From Defluviitaleaceae bacterium (GTDB lineage: Bacteria > Bacillota > Clostridia > Lachnospirales > WQUN01): a DNA stretch of 64,000 nucleotides. Positions 45,722 through 55,004 of the stretch are shown one piece after another (position 1 is the first letter of the stretch; every line of letters begins with the position of its first letter). The notes beneath the pieces were generated by a model. That model did not search any database, had not been told where the DNA came from, and was given only the letters and a program-made list of their open reading frames with translations. The stretch lies in NCBI GenBank assembly GCA_009777845.1, contig WRLD01000007.1:1-64000 (forward strand). The letters run 5' to 3'. Both the position numbers and the translations under genes were made by a program.

Positions 45722-46856
45722 AAACTAATTTAAGCAGTATGGGCGTAATTAGCGTAGTGGCTATAACAGCTATTATTAGTCCAGAAAAATAAACTGAATC
45801 TATAAAGCCCGCCGCCATTCCGATACTAGCTACGATAATAGCTACCTCACCGCGTGAAATCATGCCAACGCCTACTTGCAGCGATTCGTGGCTTGTATAG
45901 CTACTGATTTTCGCGCCCAGGCCGCACCCGACTATTTTAGTTATGACCGCGACGGCAAAAAGCAATACCGCGAATAAAATCGTTCTGCCGTCAAAGCCTG
46001 CGAACGAGGTCTTGAGTCCCACGCTTACAAAAAATATCGGCGAAAAAAACAGGAACGACAAAACGGTACTTTTTTCCTCGATATATTTTTCTGCCTTGCT
46101 GTTGCAAAGCACAAGCCCTGCGATATACGCGCCCGTAATTGCGGCAACGCCGAATAGCTCCGCGAGGTATGACATAAGAAAGCAAAACGCAAGCCCGAAA
46201 ACCGAAATTCTGCGTACCATGCCCCATTTACTGCTTAGATACTCGAACAGCTTGAACGCGGCAAGGCCGCAGATTGCGGCGAATATAAAAAACAGCATAA
46301 TCTTAAAAATAATAAAAGCGACATCGGCAATCGACAACGCGCCGCCGCTTATGCCAAGCATAACAGAAAGGCAAATCACGCCGAGTATATCATCAATAAC
46401 CGCCGCGCCTAAAATCGTAGCGCCAGATTTTGTCTTGAATTTGCCTAGCTCCTTCAGCGTTTCAACAGTAATGCTAACAGAAGTCGCCGTAAGAATAACG
46501 CCTATAAAAAAACTTTCCTGTATACTGCCGCCGAAGCACAGCATAAGCATAAGCCCGCCCGCAAGCGGCAGAATAACGCCGAGTACAGCAATTAAAATAG
46601 ACGGCTTGAGTGCTTGCCTAAGCTGCTTAAAATCTGTTTCAAGCCCCGCAGTAAACATCAGCAGTATAACGCCAAGCTCTGCAAGCGTTTCAAAAAGCTC
46701 GTCTGGCCTGATAATGCCCAAAAATGCAGGCCCCAAGACTATGCCAGCAAAAAGCGCGCCCACAACCTGCGGCAGATGTATTCTGCGCGTTAAGATGCCG
46801 AAGGTTTTCGTGATAATCAAGATTATGCCTAAATTTAAAAGTAAATTTGTTCCCAT
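45693..46856 (-). CDS. CPA2-type cation/proton antiporter (KefB-like membrane domain)
   Basis: 387 residues with about 12 membrane helices and no C-terminal Rossmann domain. Typical stretches: LPQVVGALFAGIVLGPAFLG, ELGVILLMFTAGLETD, GAAVIDDILGVICLSV (the conserved DD region), and GVGMISRGEVAIIVASIG. Would exchange Na+ or K+ for protons. In a cell whose ATP synthase is predicted to use Na+ this fits a sodium cycle, but ion preference is not visible in the sequence. Confidence 0.85.
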   Translation of the reverse strand: MGTNLLLNLGIILIITKTFGILTRRIHLPQVVGALFAGIVLGPAFLGIIRPDELFETLAELGVILLMFTAGLETDFKQLRQALKPSILIAVLGVILPLAGGLMLMLCFGGSIQESFFIGVILTATSVSITVETLKELGKFKTKSGATILGAAVIDDILGVICLSVMLGISGGALSIADVAFIIFKIMLFFIFAAICGLAAFKLFEYLSSKWGMVRRISVFGLAFCFLMSYLAELFGVAAITGAYIAGLVLCNSKAEKYIEEKSTVLSFLFFSPIFFVSVGLKTSFAGFDGRTILFAVLLFAVAVITKIVGCGLGAKISSYTSHESLQVGVGMISRGEVAIIVASIGMAAGFIDSVYFSGLIIAVIATTLITPILLKLVFNEKSTPPA

Positions 46857-46959
46857 ACAAGCTCCTAGTGTGTTTTTTATACAACTATATTACCATTTCA
46901 TGGTATGGTGCATAATAACTTAATTATCTGTCTGTGTAAAGAATAATTTGACAGTTACC

Positions 46960-47960
46960 CTGCACACGCACAGAGGGAGCGTGGCACAGCAGACAATAGA
47001 TGTGGATTTAAAGACAATTAAACGCGGATTTAACGGATTTACACGGATTCCGCGGATTTTTTCGTACGTTCATTAAAATCAACGAAACACGGATTTTCCC
47101 ACGAACGAATCCGCGTAATCCGTGAAAATCCGTTAAATCCGTGTTATATAAATTATTCATTAAACCACTGGTTAAGGGAAATCGCAGGCTCTTGTAGGGG
47201 GCGGACTTGTCCGCCCCGATGTATGTACGTTCGTCAATTCGGGACGGATAACGTCCATTAACGCAGAGCGAGGCAACCTCGGGACGGATAAATCCGTCCC
47301 CTACATAGACCATGCAAATACCCTACAACAAACGCAATATTTAAATCTGCGTGGCACGGCAGACAATAGATGTGGAGTTAAAGACAATTAAACACGGATT
47401 TAACGGATTTGCACGGATTCCGCGGATTTTTTCGTGCGTTCATTAAAATCAACGAAACACGGATTTTCCCACGAACGAATCCGCATAATCCGCGTAAATC
47501 CGTTAAATCCGTGTTGCATAAATCATTTATTAAGCCACATGTTAAGGGAAATTGCAGGTTCTTGTAGGGGGCGGATTTATCCGCCCCGAGGTAGGCACGT
47601 TCGTCAATTCGGGACGGATACCGTCCATTAACGCCGAGCGAGGTAACCTCGGGACGGATAAATCCGTCCCCTACATAGACCATGCAAATACCCCACAAGA
47701 AACCTGTAAATCCCCCATAAAAAACCTGCAAATCCCCACAACAAACGCAATATTTTAATCTACGTTTCGTGTCTGCTGTGCCACTCGCCCTCTGTGCCTC
47801 TATGCCTCTGTGTGAAAAAATCTTTTAACCTAAAAAACGAAGCTCTACACTTTATCTACGTTCATTATTTGTCAAAAAGATTTTCACACAGAGGCACAGA
47901 GGCACAGAGGGAGCGTGGCACAGCAGACAATGAACGCGGATTTAAAGGATAATTAAACAC
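46960..47960. repeat. 1-kb intergenic repeat array with a 370-bp tandem duplication
   Basis: A unit of family B followed by family A occurs twice: AGACAATAGATGTGG at 46991 and 47361, family A elements at 47195-47308 and 47561-47674. The copies differ by scattered changes. A family C inverted repeat follows at 47773-47930. No gene seen from 46857 to 48131. Confidence 0.85.
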
Positions 47961-48030
47961 GGATTTACGCCCACAAAAAAACAAAGGCACGAACAATAAA
48001 CCGTCCGCGCCCTTGCCATTTATTCTTATA

Positions 48031-48110
48031 AGGCTCGTGCCGACATTCCCACAATGAAAATGTCGGCGAAAGGCAAAGGCACGGACGATTTATCGTCCGC
48101 GCCTTTGCCA
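48031..48110 (-). terminator. Terminator-linked VGMS repeat after the 48132 gene
   Basis: In the gene's direction: hairpin with GGCAAAGGCGCGGACGAT and its complement (48109-48072), then TTTCGCCGAC, TTGTGGGAATGTCG and GCACGAGCC. A degraded second hairpin copy is at about 47975-48018. Probably ends the 48132-51320 transcript. Confidence 0.65.
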
Positions 48111-48131
48111 TTTATTTCGCACTCGTTACAT

Positions 48132-51100
48132 TTACAGAGAAATAATCTCCACAGTCCGCGTAACATCGTCCCAACTAACCGAAGCATTAAAATACTCACA
48201 GATAAAACGCAACGGAACCATAGTTCTGCCGTCAATAATCTGTGCGGGTACGTCCATGCCCATGGCGGCAAGCGTGGGTGAAACAAAGCCGTCTACGCCA
48301 AAGGTGAGGGGTACGCCGTCACGGGTAATCGTTACCTCGCGTGTAGCCTCGTTCCATGCTACGTCTGCGCCTAGCGCGGTAGCTATGAAACGTACTGGCA
48401 GCAGGGTGCGGCCGTTTACGATTGTTGGGGGTACGTCCATGGTTTGTGTAGGCACGTTGCCTGCAAGGTCGTTGAGAATGGGTGAGCCGATTGTCAGCGA
48501 TATACGCTTGAGCGTTTCTACATAGATAATTTTAAATTCGCCTGCTGTGGCGGTTTTAAAGGTAAATTCGCCTGTGGCGGGGTTGTAGCTTCCGCTTACT
48601 GGCTTGCCAGTAGCATCTACAGCCACAAATTTGTTGTGGTCTTTGCCGTCCACGTCTATGGCTACGCTAACGCTTACGGCTTCTGCCGCAGATGCCACTA
48701 CGGTGTCGCCCTCGGTTAGTGTAACGGTAACGGCTACGCCGTCCTCGGTAGCCTCGGTGGTCGCGGTCGCTACTGTGGGAACAGTAGGCGCAATTACTAC
48801 AGGCGGTACAGCTGGCTGTGTTGTTGGGCGGTTGATATTTTGGTTGCCGCTAGTAAGCAACATGCCTAGAAGTCCGCCGCCGCCGCCGCCGCGGCTAGAA
48901 CCGCCGCCGCCGATACCGCTTATGGTTTCGCCCTCGCAGGTGCATTTGTCGCCTGGGTTGTTTGTTGCGCCGCAACGGTTACAGCATGTGCATGGGGTAT
49001 TTCCGCATGGGTCTACGTTGGTATCTGCCCCTGCGACCTCAATTTTCGCGCCTGTAATCGTAAAGTCGTCTGTGCCGTTGGTGCGTATGCGGATTCTTGG
49101 TGGGGTAACGGTTACGCCGCCTACTGACGGCATTTCGGTTGTGAAGTTTAGGCTAACAACGCCGTTTTCGCCTGTTACTACGTCTGTTTCCCAAGGAGCG
49201 TTATCTAGTGGGAAGTGCAGCTGTAGCTGATTTGCCGTGCCTTGTCCGTAAACGGTTAGCTTGTAGGTTACGCCGTCAAGCAGGTTGAGGCCGTCCACGC
49301 GAACGTCTATAGAGTTCCAGCTTGCGTTACGGTTGGACACTACGATATTTCCGTTGTCGTAGGTGTACACGGTTTCGCCGTCACTTGCGCGGTCGAGGTT
49401 GTCGTAGGTGTTAGTGCCTGCGGTCAAAGCCGCGGCAAGCTCGGGTGTGATGTCTAGCTCCCAGCCGTCAAAGTCGTCTGGCTCGTCTGGCTCTGGCTCT
49501 AGCTTGGGGATTGTATAGAGGTAAAAGTCGTCAAGAAATGCGGGGTCTGGCGGGTTATCTCCCGCGTAGACGGTGGCAATTATCACCTCAATACTACCGT
49601 CGTTTTCGTAGTCCGCATCAGTACGGTCATAGACCTGCATGTCTATTGTAATGTCGTCGTAAATGGCAGACGTAAGCACAAATTCAGCCACTGTGGTTAG
49701 TGTGGAAACAACCTCGGAATCCTCGGTTTCGTTCGTAAAGCTATATAATGAGGTTGCTGTGTTAATTGCGTTCATTACTCGCGTGTGTGCATCGGCGAGT
49801 ATGCTCTCGGGGTCGGTAGGCATAGCGTTAAGGAAGATATAGCCGTCCGCATTTATAACCCAAGGGGTAACAACTACGGCTGGCTCTAGCTCTACGCCAT
49901 GAGCAAGCCCAAGCGTAATTGTGCCAGAAACGGTATTAGGCTCGCCTATATTACCTGTAGTAATTTCTACATCTTCGCTTGTAACGACTACAAAGCCCGA
50001 AAATGGTGGGCTTGACAAAATAGCATTTACCGTATCAAGAATGTCCTGCTCGGTTGTGTCCCAGTTTTTTATATAAACTAGTGCGTTTCCAACAGCGTCG
50101 TGTGCATTAGCAAGCAAGGAGTCTACATCTGCTTGTGACAATGCGGCTTGTATACGAGAAATAAGAATGTCGTCAACTATGAATGGGTGTCCTGCGCCTG
50201 CGGTTATGCGGACATTCGCGCCGTCCTCGGTTAAGATACGGTTATCTTGGTAATTGTCCTGCATTACATAGCGTAGGGTGAATACGCCGTTAGCATCGGG
50301 GGCTACTTGACCCCATTGTGGGTACTGGTTTCCAGTCGCGCCTGCTTGTAAATCGCTCGCAAAGGTCATGTTTCCTGCAAAATTGCTCATTACGCGGCCT
50401 GTTACCACGATTTCGTCGCCAATCGCTAAGCCTGTAGTTTCGGGGTTAATGTCAACGGCATCATAATCGTTTACCCTGTTGTCTACCAAGAAGCCGCGGT
50501 CGTCAACGCCTACGCGTGTAATAACTGGGCTACCCGAGTCCATAAGAAATTCGCCAGGTACTTCCTCGGCAGGTTCGGGCTGTAGGCGGTAGATTGTGCG
50601 GTTGTAGTTTGTACCTGCCGTAGCTGTGATAGCGAAGCTATCGTCTGCAAATTCGGGAGGTGGGCCTGGGAAAGCGTCGTAGATTTCTAGGTTGAGTATG
50701 TCTATGGTTACGCCGCTTACAGAGGTGGTATTAGGATAAGGTGCTCTAACGCTTACACGGTAGTCGCCCTCACCGCCTATATCGTCAAAGGGTACTATAA
50801 ATTCAAAGTTACCAACTACGCCCACATCGTGGGAGGGTCTGCCATCGTGATTCCACCCATTGTCGATACCCACGGAAACTGGGCTTCCCGGTGCAATGTT
50901 AGTGCTAACTACTGCACCAGTTACAATAAGGTAATTGCCGACATTGTAGTACGAGGAAACAGCGGCGAAATCGTGGAGCTTTATTCCACAGCCCCAGCCT
51001 GCTTCTACCCAGTCTTGAAATGTTATGCGTATTCCGCCGCCTGTACGTGCGGCTACAATGGAATCGCCTTCCTTGGGTATACCTGCGACAGCACCCGAGC

Positions 51101-51320
51101 CAGCCAACCAGTCGGTCAGCGACCACAGCAGGTTAGGCGTGTCAGAAAAGCCCGAAATAGGCGTGTCGTCAAGCTCCTCAAATGGAAGCTCTCCGCCCTC
51201 GCTTTCGGTGTAAGTAACATCTGTTTCGTCAGCCATAGCCGTAACTGGCAAAATAGAAAATGCCATGATTACTGCGACACATAGCGCGATTATACGCTTG
51301 TGCAATTTGCGTTCGTGCAT
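48132..51320 (-). CDS. Large secreted protein with C-terminal copper-amine-oxidase-N (stalk) domain
   Basis: 1062 residues. Signal peptide 1-30. Several CBM-like beta-sandwich segments (SVGIDNGWNHDGRPSHDVG near 150; GATGNQYPQWGQVAPDANG near 330; NNAPWETDV-type region near 690). Around 770-800 a short Cys cluster (CGNTPCTCCNRCGA, CTCEG), then a Gly-rich hinge. The last about 130 residues are two halves of a stalk domain (NGRTLLPVRFIATALGADVAW, DGRTMVPLRFICEYFNASVSW). No SLH motif; attachment is unclear. Architecture suggests a carbohydrate-binding surface protein. Family of the central part not recognised. Confidence 0.75.
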   Translation of the reverse strand: MHERKLHKRIIALCVAVIMAFSILPVTAMADETDVTYTESEGGELPFEELDDTPISGFSDTPNLLWSLTDWLAGSGAVAGIPKEGDSIVAARTGGGIRITFQDWVEAGWGCGIKLHDFAAVSSYYNVGNYLIVTGAVVSTNIAPGSPVSVGIDNGWNHDGRPSHDVGVVGNFEFIVPFDDIGGEGDYRVSVRAPYPNTTSVSGVTIDILNLEIYDAFPGPPPEFADDSFAITATAGTNYNRTIYRLQPEPAEEVPGEFLMDSGSPVITRVGVDDRGFLVDNRVNDYDAVDINPETTGLAIGDEIVVTGRVMSNFAGNMTFASDLQAGATGNQYPQWGQVAPDANGVFTLRYVMQDNYQDNRILTEDGANVRITAGAGHPFIVDDILISRIQAALSQADVDSLLANAHDAVGNALVYIKNWDTTEQDILDTVNAILSSPPFSGFVVVTSEDVEITTGNIGEPNTVSGTITLGLAHGVELEPAVVVTPWVINADGYIFLNAMPTDPESILADAHTRVMNAINTATSLYSFTNETEDSEVVSTLTTVAEFVLTSAIYDDITIDMQVYDRTDADYENDGSIEVIIATVYAGDNPPDPAFLDDFYLYTIPKLEPEPDEPDDFDGWELDITPELAAALTAGTNTYDNLDRASDGETVYTYDNGNIVVSNRNASWNSIDVRVDGLNLLDGVTYKLTVYGQGTANQLQLHFPLDNAPWETDVVTGENGVVSLNFTTEMPSVGGVTVTPPRIRIRTNGTDDFTITGAKIEVAGADTNVDPCGNTPCTCCNRCGATNNPGDKCTCEGETISGIGGGGSSRGGGGGGLLGMLLTSGNQNINRPTTQPAVPPVVIAPTVPTVATATTEATEDGVAVTVTLTEGDTVVASAAEAVSVSVAIDVDGKDHNKFVAVDATGKPVSGSYNPATGEFTFKTATAGEFKIIYVETLKRISLTIGSPILNDLAGNVPTQTMDVPPTIVNGRTLLPVRFIATALGADVAWNEATREVTITRDGVPLTFGVDGFVSPTLAAMGMDVPAQIIDGRTMVPLRFICEYFNASVSWDDVTRTVEIISL

Positions 51321-51564
51321 AAAATAACCCCTCTCATATTTGTAGGCGCGTGGGCTTAGTGCCGCCCCAGCTGCCTAAATTCATGGTATGCACCATGTTG
51401 TTTACATAGCTTCGTGGCAAGTATAGCGGAAACAAGAGCGTTTACACATGGACTAATTAAACGTGATATGTAATTATTAAATATTTTGTGCAAAAAAATG
51501 TTGGAAGCGGAAAAAGGCTTTGTGCGGTAAACGCACGAATGGCAAAGGCGTGGGGCTTCTTTAG

Positions 51565-52075
51565 GTTAAATCCGTGTTTAATTTAAACATTCCAACTTCA
51601 TACGTTTGTCGCAGGGTACTTGTAGGGGACGGATTTATCCGTCCCGAGATTACCTCGCTCTGTGTTAATGGACGGTTACCCTCCCCGAATTGACAAGCGT
51701 GCCTACCTCGGGACGGATAAATCCGTCCCCTACAAAAACCTTGCAAATCTCGCAAACCAGTAAAATGTCGCCACAAAATCAAATCGCCGTGAAAATCCGT
51801 TAAATCCGTTAAATCCGTGTTTAATTTAAACATTCCAACTTCATGCACTTGCCGCAGGGTACTTGTAGGGGACGGATTTATCCGTCCCGAGATTACCTCG
51901 CTCTGTGTTAATGGACGGTTACCCTCCCCGAATTGACGAGCGTGCGTACCTCGGGACGGATAAATCCGTCCCCTACAATACAAGCGTGGCACAACAGGAG
52001 TACGGACTGAAAAAATGTGTTAAAACACGGATTTAACGGATTTACGCAGATTATGCGGATTCGTTCGTGGGAAAA
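51565..52075. repeat. Repeat block with two family A elements in a 244-bp duplication
   Basis: GTGTTTAATTTAAACATTCC occurs near 51573 and 51817, each followed by a family A element (51621-51738 and 51865-51980). Family B words lie between and after. The gap 51321-52149 holds no gene apart from these repeats. Confidence 0.85.
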
Positions 52076-52149
52076 TCCAAAAAAGGCTTTGCCATAAATC
52101 TTGACATTTGCCGAAAAATATATTAGTATCGTCAAGCGTGCAATTTTAA

Positions 52150-52223
<74 letters not shown>

Positions 52224-52232
52224 GAAAAAGCA

Positions 52233-52274
52233 GAACAAAAGCCCCCCTGTAGAGTTGCAGGGGGGCTTTTGTTC
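52233..52274 (+). terminator. 17-bp terminator after the tRNA
   Basis: GAACAAAAGCCCCCCTG (52233-52249), 8-base loop, CAGGGGGGCTTTTGTTC (52258-52274). Confidence 0.9.
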
Positions 52275-52283
52275 TACTATAAT
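52255..52283 (+). promoter_or_regulatory. Promoter of the DUF4258/YgiT pair, embedded in the tRNA terminator
   Basis: TTGCAG (52255-52260), 17 bases, TATAAT (52278-52283). The -35 lies in loop and 3' arm of the terminator. Confidence 0.6.
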
Positions 52284-52314
52284 AGAGGTATACCATGGAG
52301 GCGAGGTTATTTAC

Positions 52315-52629
52315 ATGGATATGCTAGGCATAATCAAGCAATTATGTGAGAATATGGCATTGCGATGGACAGCTCATGTACTTGTAAGGCTAACACAGCG
52401 GGGAATTACAACAGATGATGTTGTATTCGCATTGCTGAATGGCGATATAATAGAAGCGTACCCTACAGACTATCCGTACCCAAGCTGTCTAGTGCTAGGG
52501 CAGTCTGTAAATGGCAATCCCTTACATGTCGTGTGTGGCAAGGGTGAGGGCGAATTGTGGCTGATAACAGCCTATGAGCCAAGCCTAAGGGAATGGGAGC
52601 AGGATTTCAGAACAAGGAGGAAAAGCTAA
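52315..52629 (+). CDS. DUF4258-domain protein, probable RelE-fold toxin
   Basis: 104 residues from ATG at 52315 (GCGAGG upstream). The pattern RWTAHVLVRLTQRGITTDDV, GDIIEAYPTDYPYPSCLVLG, NPLHVVCGKGEGELWLITAYEP is that of DUF4258, a RelE-like fold often encoded beside YgiT-type zinc-finger antitoxins. The stop overlaps the next gene by one base (TAATG). Toxicity is inferred from family and pairing. Confidence 0.8.
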   Translation: MDMLGIIKQLCENMALRWTAHVLVRLTQRGITTDDVVFALLNGDIIEAYPTDYPYPSCLVLGQSVNGNPLHVVCGKGEGELWLITAYEPSLREWEQDFRTRRKS

Positions 52630-52859
52630 TGAAGTGCTTCATGTGTAAAGGACAGCTGGACGATAAGCAGACAACATTCATGGTGGATATTGGTAGCTGT
52701 ATCGTTATCATAAAAAACGTGCCGTCCCAGGTCTGTACCCAATGCGGAGAGGTGTCCTACGACAATAATACCGCAAGGCAGCTTGAAGCAATGATTGATT
52801 CGTTGCGTTCGTCTATTACTGAAATAGCTGTAGTAGATTATGCAGATAGGGTTGCGTGA
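52629..52859 (+). CDS. YgiT-type zinc-finger antitoxin
   Basis: 76 residues. Two CxxC knuckles (CFMC at 3-6 and CTQC near 37-40) form the MqsA-like N-terminal zinc site; NNTARQLEAMIDSLRSS follows. The C-terminal helix-turn-helix of full MqsA is missing, as in other short YgiT proteins paired with DUF4258. Confidence 0.85.
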   Translation: MKCFMCKGQLDDKQTTFMVDIGSCIVIIKNVPSQVCTQCGEVSYDNNTARQLEAMIDSLRSSITEIAVVDYADRVA

Positions 52860-52875
52860 GTTTTTGGAGGTTTCC

Positions 52876-54453
52876 TTAATTCACTATATTAACCATCTGC
52901 GCCGAATAATGCTCCACAATCCCATTCCGCAAATAATCCAACAAATGGTTCAGCATAGCCGCCGCCTCCGCCTTAGACATGGCTCGGCGCGGGTGTAGGT
53001 TGCCGTTCTCGTCTGGCATGATTAGGTCGAGCATAAGCGCGACATTTACGTCACGAATCGCCCAGTCGGCAATATCGTCACTGTCCATAAAGGGCGAAAC
53101 GACCGTAGGGTTAAGCCCCAAATTGGTAAGCCCCAGGGCGCGTATAGTCGTGACGATTGCCTCCTGCCGCGAAATGGCGTAGTCGAAATAAAACTTGCCG
53201 TCCGCGCGCCCAAAGGCTATGCCTGCGCGCTGGATTGCTTGAATATATCTAAACTCGGGGCGGTTGGAGTCCACGTCCGAAAACAGCGTAAGCGGCACCT
53301 GCGGCTGACCGCGGGTCGCCCTTGGCAGAACGACCTCCTCCACGGGCAGCTTGATTGCCTTCGCCAACGCGGTCAAAAACTCGCCGCGCGTTATGGCTTG
53401 GTTGGGTATATAAAAGCGCGGATTGCCCTGCAAAATTTGCATAGCAAAAAGCCTGTGAATATCGTCCTCGGCGGAATGTCCGCGTATAAAGCTCAAATCG
53501 GGGGCTGGTAGCTGTTCAAACACGTTAAAGGTTTCCATCGAATGTGTGCCAGTGTTGGGAACGTCCCACATGAAATTTGGCTTGTTGAAAATATCGTAGC
53601 GAAGCCCTGCAAAGCTCTGATGAAGCTCGCGGAAATTGCCCTCGAAGCTGATTACCGTAGGCTCGTTTTGTACAAATTGCAGCTCCTTATTGACGGTAAC
53701 GCTCGGGCGAATTTGGTACTGCAACGCCCAATCGTCATTCACAATCGCGACATTCATTCGGTGGGTTTCCGTAGCCGACCAAGCCGTGGAAAAGCCGTAA
53801 AACTGCCCTGTTTGCTCCACCGTGGTCGTTCCGTTTGGACCGCCTGTGTAAATAAGCCGCGCGGAAATATCGCCGCGATAGAAATTTATGCCAGGCGTGC
53901 GGTCCTCTATTACGCTGACTACAAAGGACGAACGCGCAGGGTCAAGCACGAACGTACCTGCGGGCGTTGCTATTCTTTCCGCCCACGAATTTCTGTCCAG
54001 TACATATGTGTAAATCATTTGTGTGCCTTCGAGATAATACTGCACGTCAAAAACCTTGTTACGCACTAGTGATGTTTCCGCTCCTGCGGCGGCGGCTACG
54101 CGGTGTTCTATTCTATATGTGCCGCTCTCCGAGCCGTTTTCGGGCGAGCCAGGCACAACCGTGTTTGTACCCTCAAAAAGCACAGGCACGCCGCCCAAGA
54201 AAACATATTCGCTGTACGCCATCTCTATATTGTTGGCGTTGCGGCTGTTTCGCGAGCGGTTGTTGCCCTGCCCTAGCAGAATTGTTTCCAATGTACGCGG
54301 CAGGTGACGGCTTTCGCTTATTCCGCCATAAAAGCCCATGTCGCCTATGCGGTGCGTGCGTGCGGAGCTTGCAGCGCTTGCACTTACCCCCAAGGGTAGG
54401 GATAGGAATATGCACGCGCTTAAAATAAGCATGGATAATAGTTTTATTTTCAT
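52876..54453 (-). CDS. Secreted protein with three C-terminal SLH domains
   Basis: 525 residues. Signal peptide 1-27. Residues 30-340 are beta-rich with no recognised family (MAYSEYVFLGGVPVLFEGT, VIEDRTPGINFYRGDISARL). Three S-layer-homology domains occupy about 345-515: DIHRLFAMQILQGNPRFYIPN with ITRGEFLTALAKA, FSDVDSNRPEFRYIQAIQRAGIAFG with ISRQEAI, and MDSDDIADWAIRDVNVAL with MSKAEAAAMLN. SLH domains bind pyruvylated cell-wall polymer, so the protein is surface attached. Confidence 0.87.
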   Translation of the reverse strand: MKIKLLSMLILSACIFLSLPLGVSASAASSARTHRIGDMGFYGGISESRHLPRTLETILLGQGNNRSRNSRNANNIEMAYSEYVFLGGVPVLFEGTNTVVPGSPENGSESGTYRIEHRVAAAAGAETSLVRNKVFDVQYYLEGTQMIYTYVLDRNSWAERIATPAGTFVLDPARSSFVVSVIEDRTPGINFYRGDISARLIYTGGPNGTTTVEQTGQFYGFSTAWSATETHRMNVAIVNDDWALQYQIRPSVTVNKELQFVQNEPTVISFEGNFRELHQSFAGLRYDIFNKPNFMWDVPNTGTHSMETFNVFEQLPAPDLSFIRGHSAEDDIHRLFAMQILQGNPRFYIPNQAITRGEFLTALAKAIKLPVEEVVLPRATRGQPQVPLTLFSDVDSNRPEFRYIQAIQRAGIAFGRADGKFYFDYAISRQEAIVTTIRALGLTNLGLNPTVVSPFMDSDDIADWAIRDVNVALMLDLIMPDENGNLHPRRAMSKAEAAAMLNHLLDYLRNGIVEHYSAQMVNIVN

Positions 54454-54494
54454 GGTATTCTCCTTTTTCTCAATGGATTTTCGTGGGTTTATGG

Positions 54495-55000
54495 GTTTAA
54501 AGGCATGGCACGCGGATTTCCGCGGATTTAACGGATTTTCGCGGATTCGTTCCTGCGTTCATTAAGAACTAACAGAGCGCGGATTGATTGCATTACATGG
54601 ATTTAAAAGCACGTCCGAACGAATCCGCGTAATCCGTGAAAATCCGTTAAATCCGTGTTTGATTTACGGATTTTCGCGGATTCTTTCTGGCGTAAACTGC
54701 GTTCTATGCTTTTATTTAGCTAGTACAGAAAGATATGGATTAAACGCTGATTTTGGCGGATTTACACGGATTTCGCGGATTCGTTCCTGCGTTCATTAAG
54801 AACTAACAGAGCGCGGATTTATTGCATTACACGGATTTAAAAGCACGTCAGAAAGAATCCGCATAATCCGTGAAAATCCGTTAAATCCGTGTTTGATACC
54901 CTTTAAAAACCTACGTAATTCGCATTTCGTTAGTTTTGAATAAAGGCGAGAAAGAATCCGCGTAAATCCGTCAAATCCGCGTAAATCCGCGTTCCATAAT
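54495..55000. repeat. Family B array, unit duplicated with 234-bp period
   Basis: TCGTTCCTGCGTTCATTAAG occurs at about 54547 and 54781, each flanked by inverted ACGGATTTAACGG-type and AATCCGTTAAATCCGTG words. No gene. Confidence 0.8.
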
Positions 55001-55004
55001 CTCG

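Noticed and set aside
46985..47940. Possible CRISPR array
   Set aside because: Repeats are inverted, of variable length, and lack regularly spaced unique spacers; no cas gene is present.
48604..49230. Plus-strand 208-residue frame
   Set aside because: Antisense to the secreted stalk-domain protein, Val/Pro/Ser-biased, no ribosome site.
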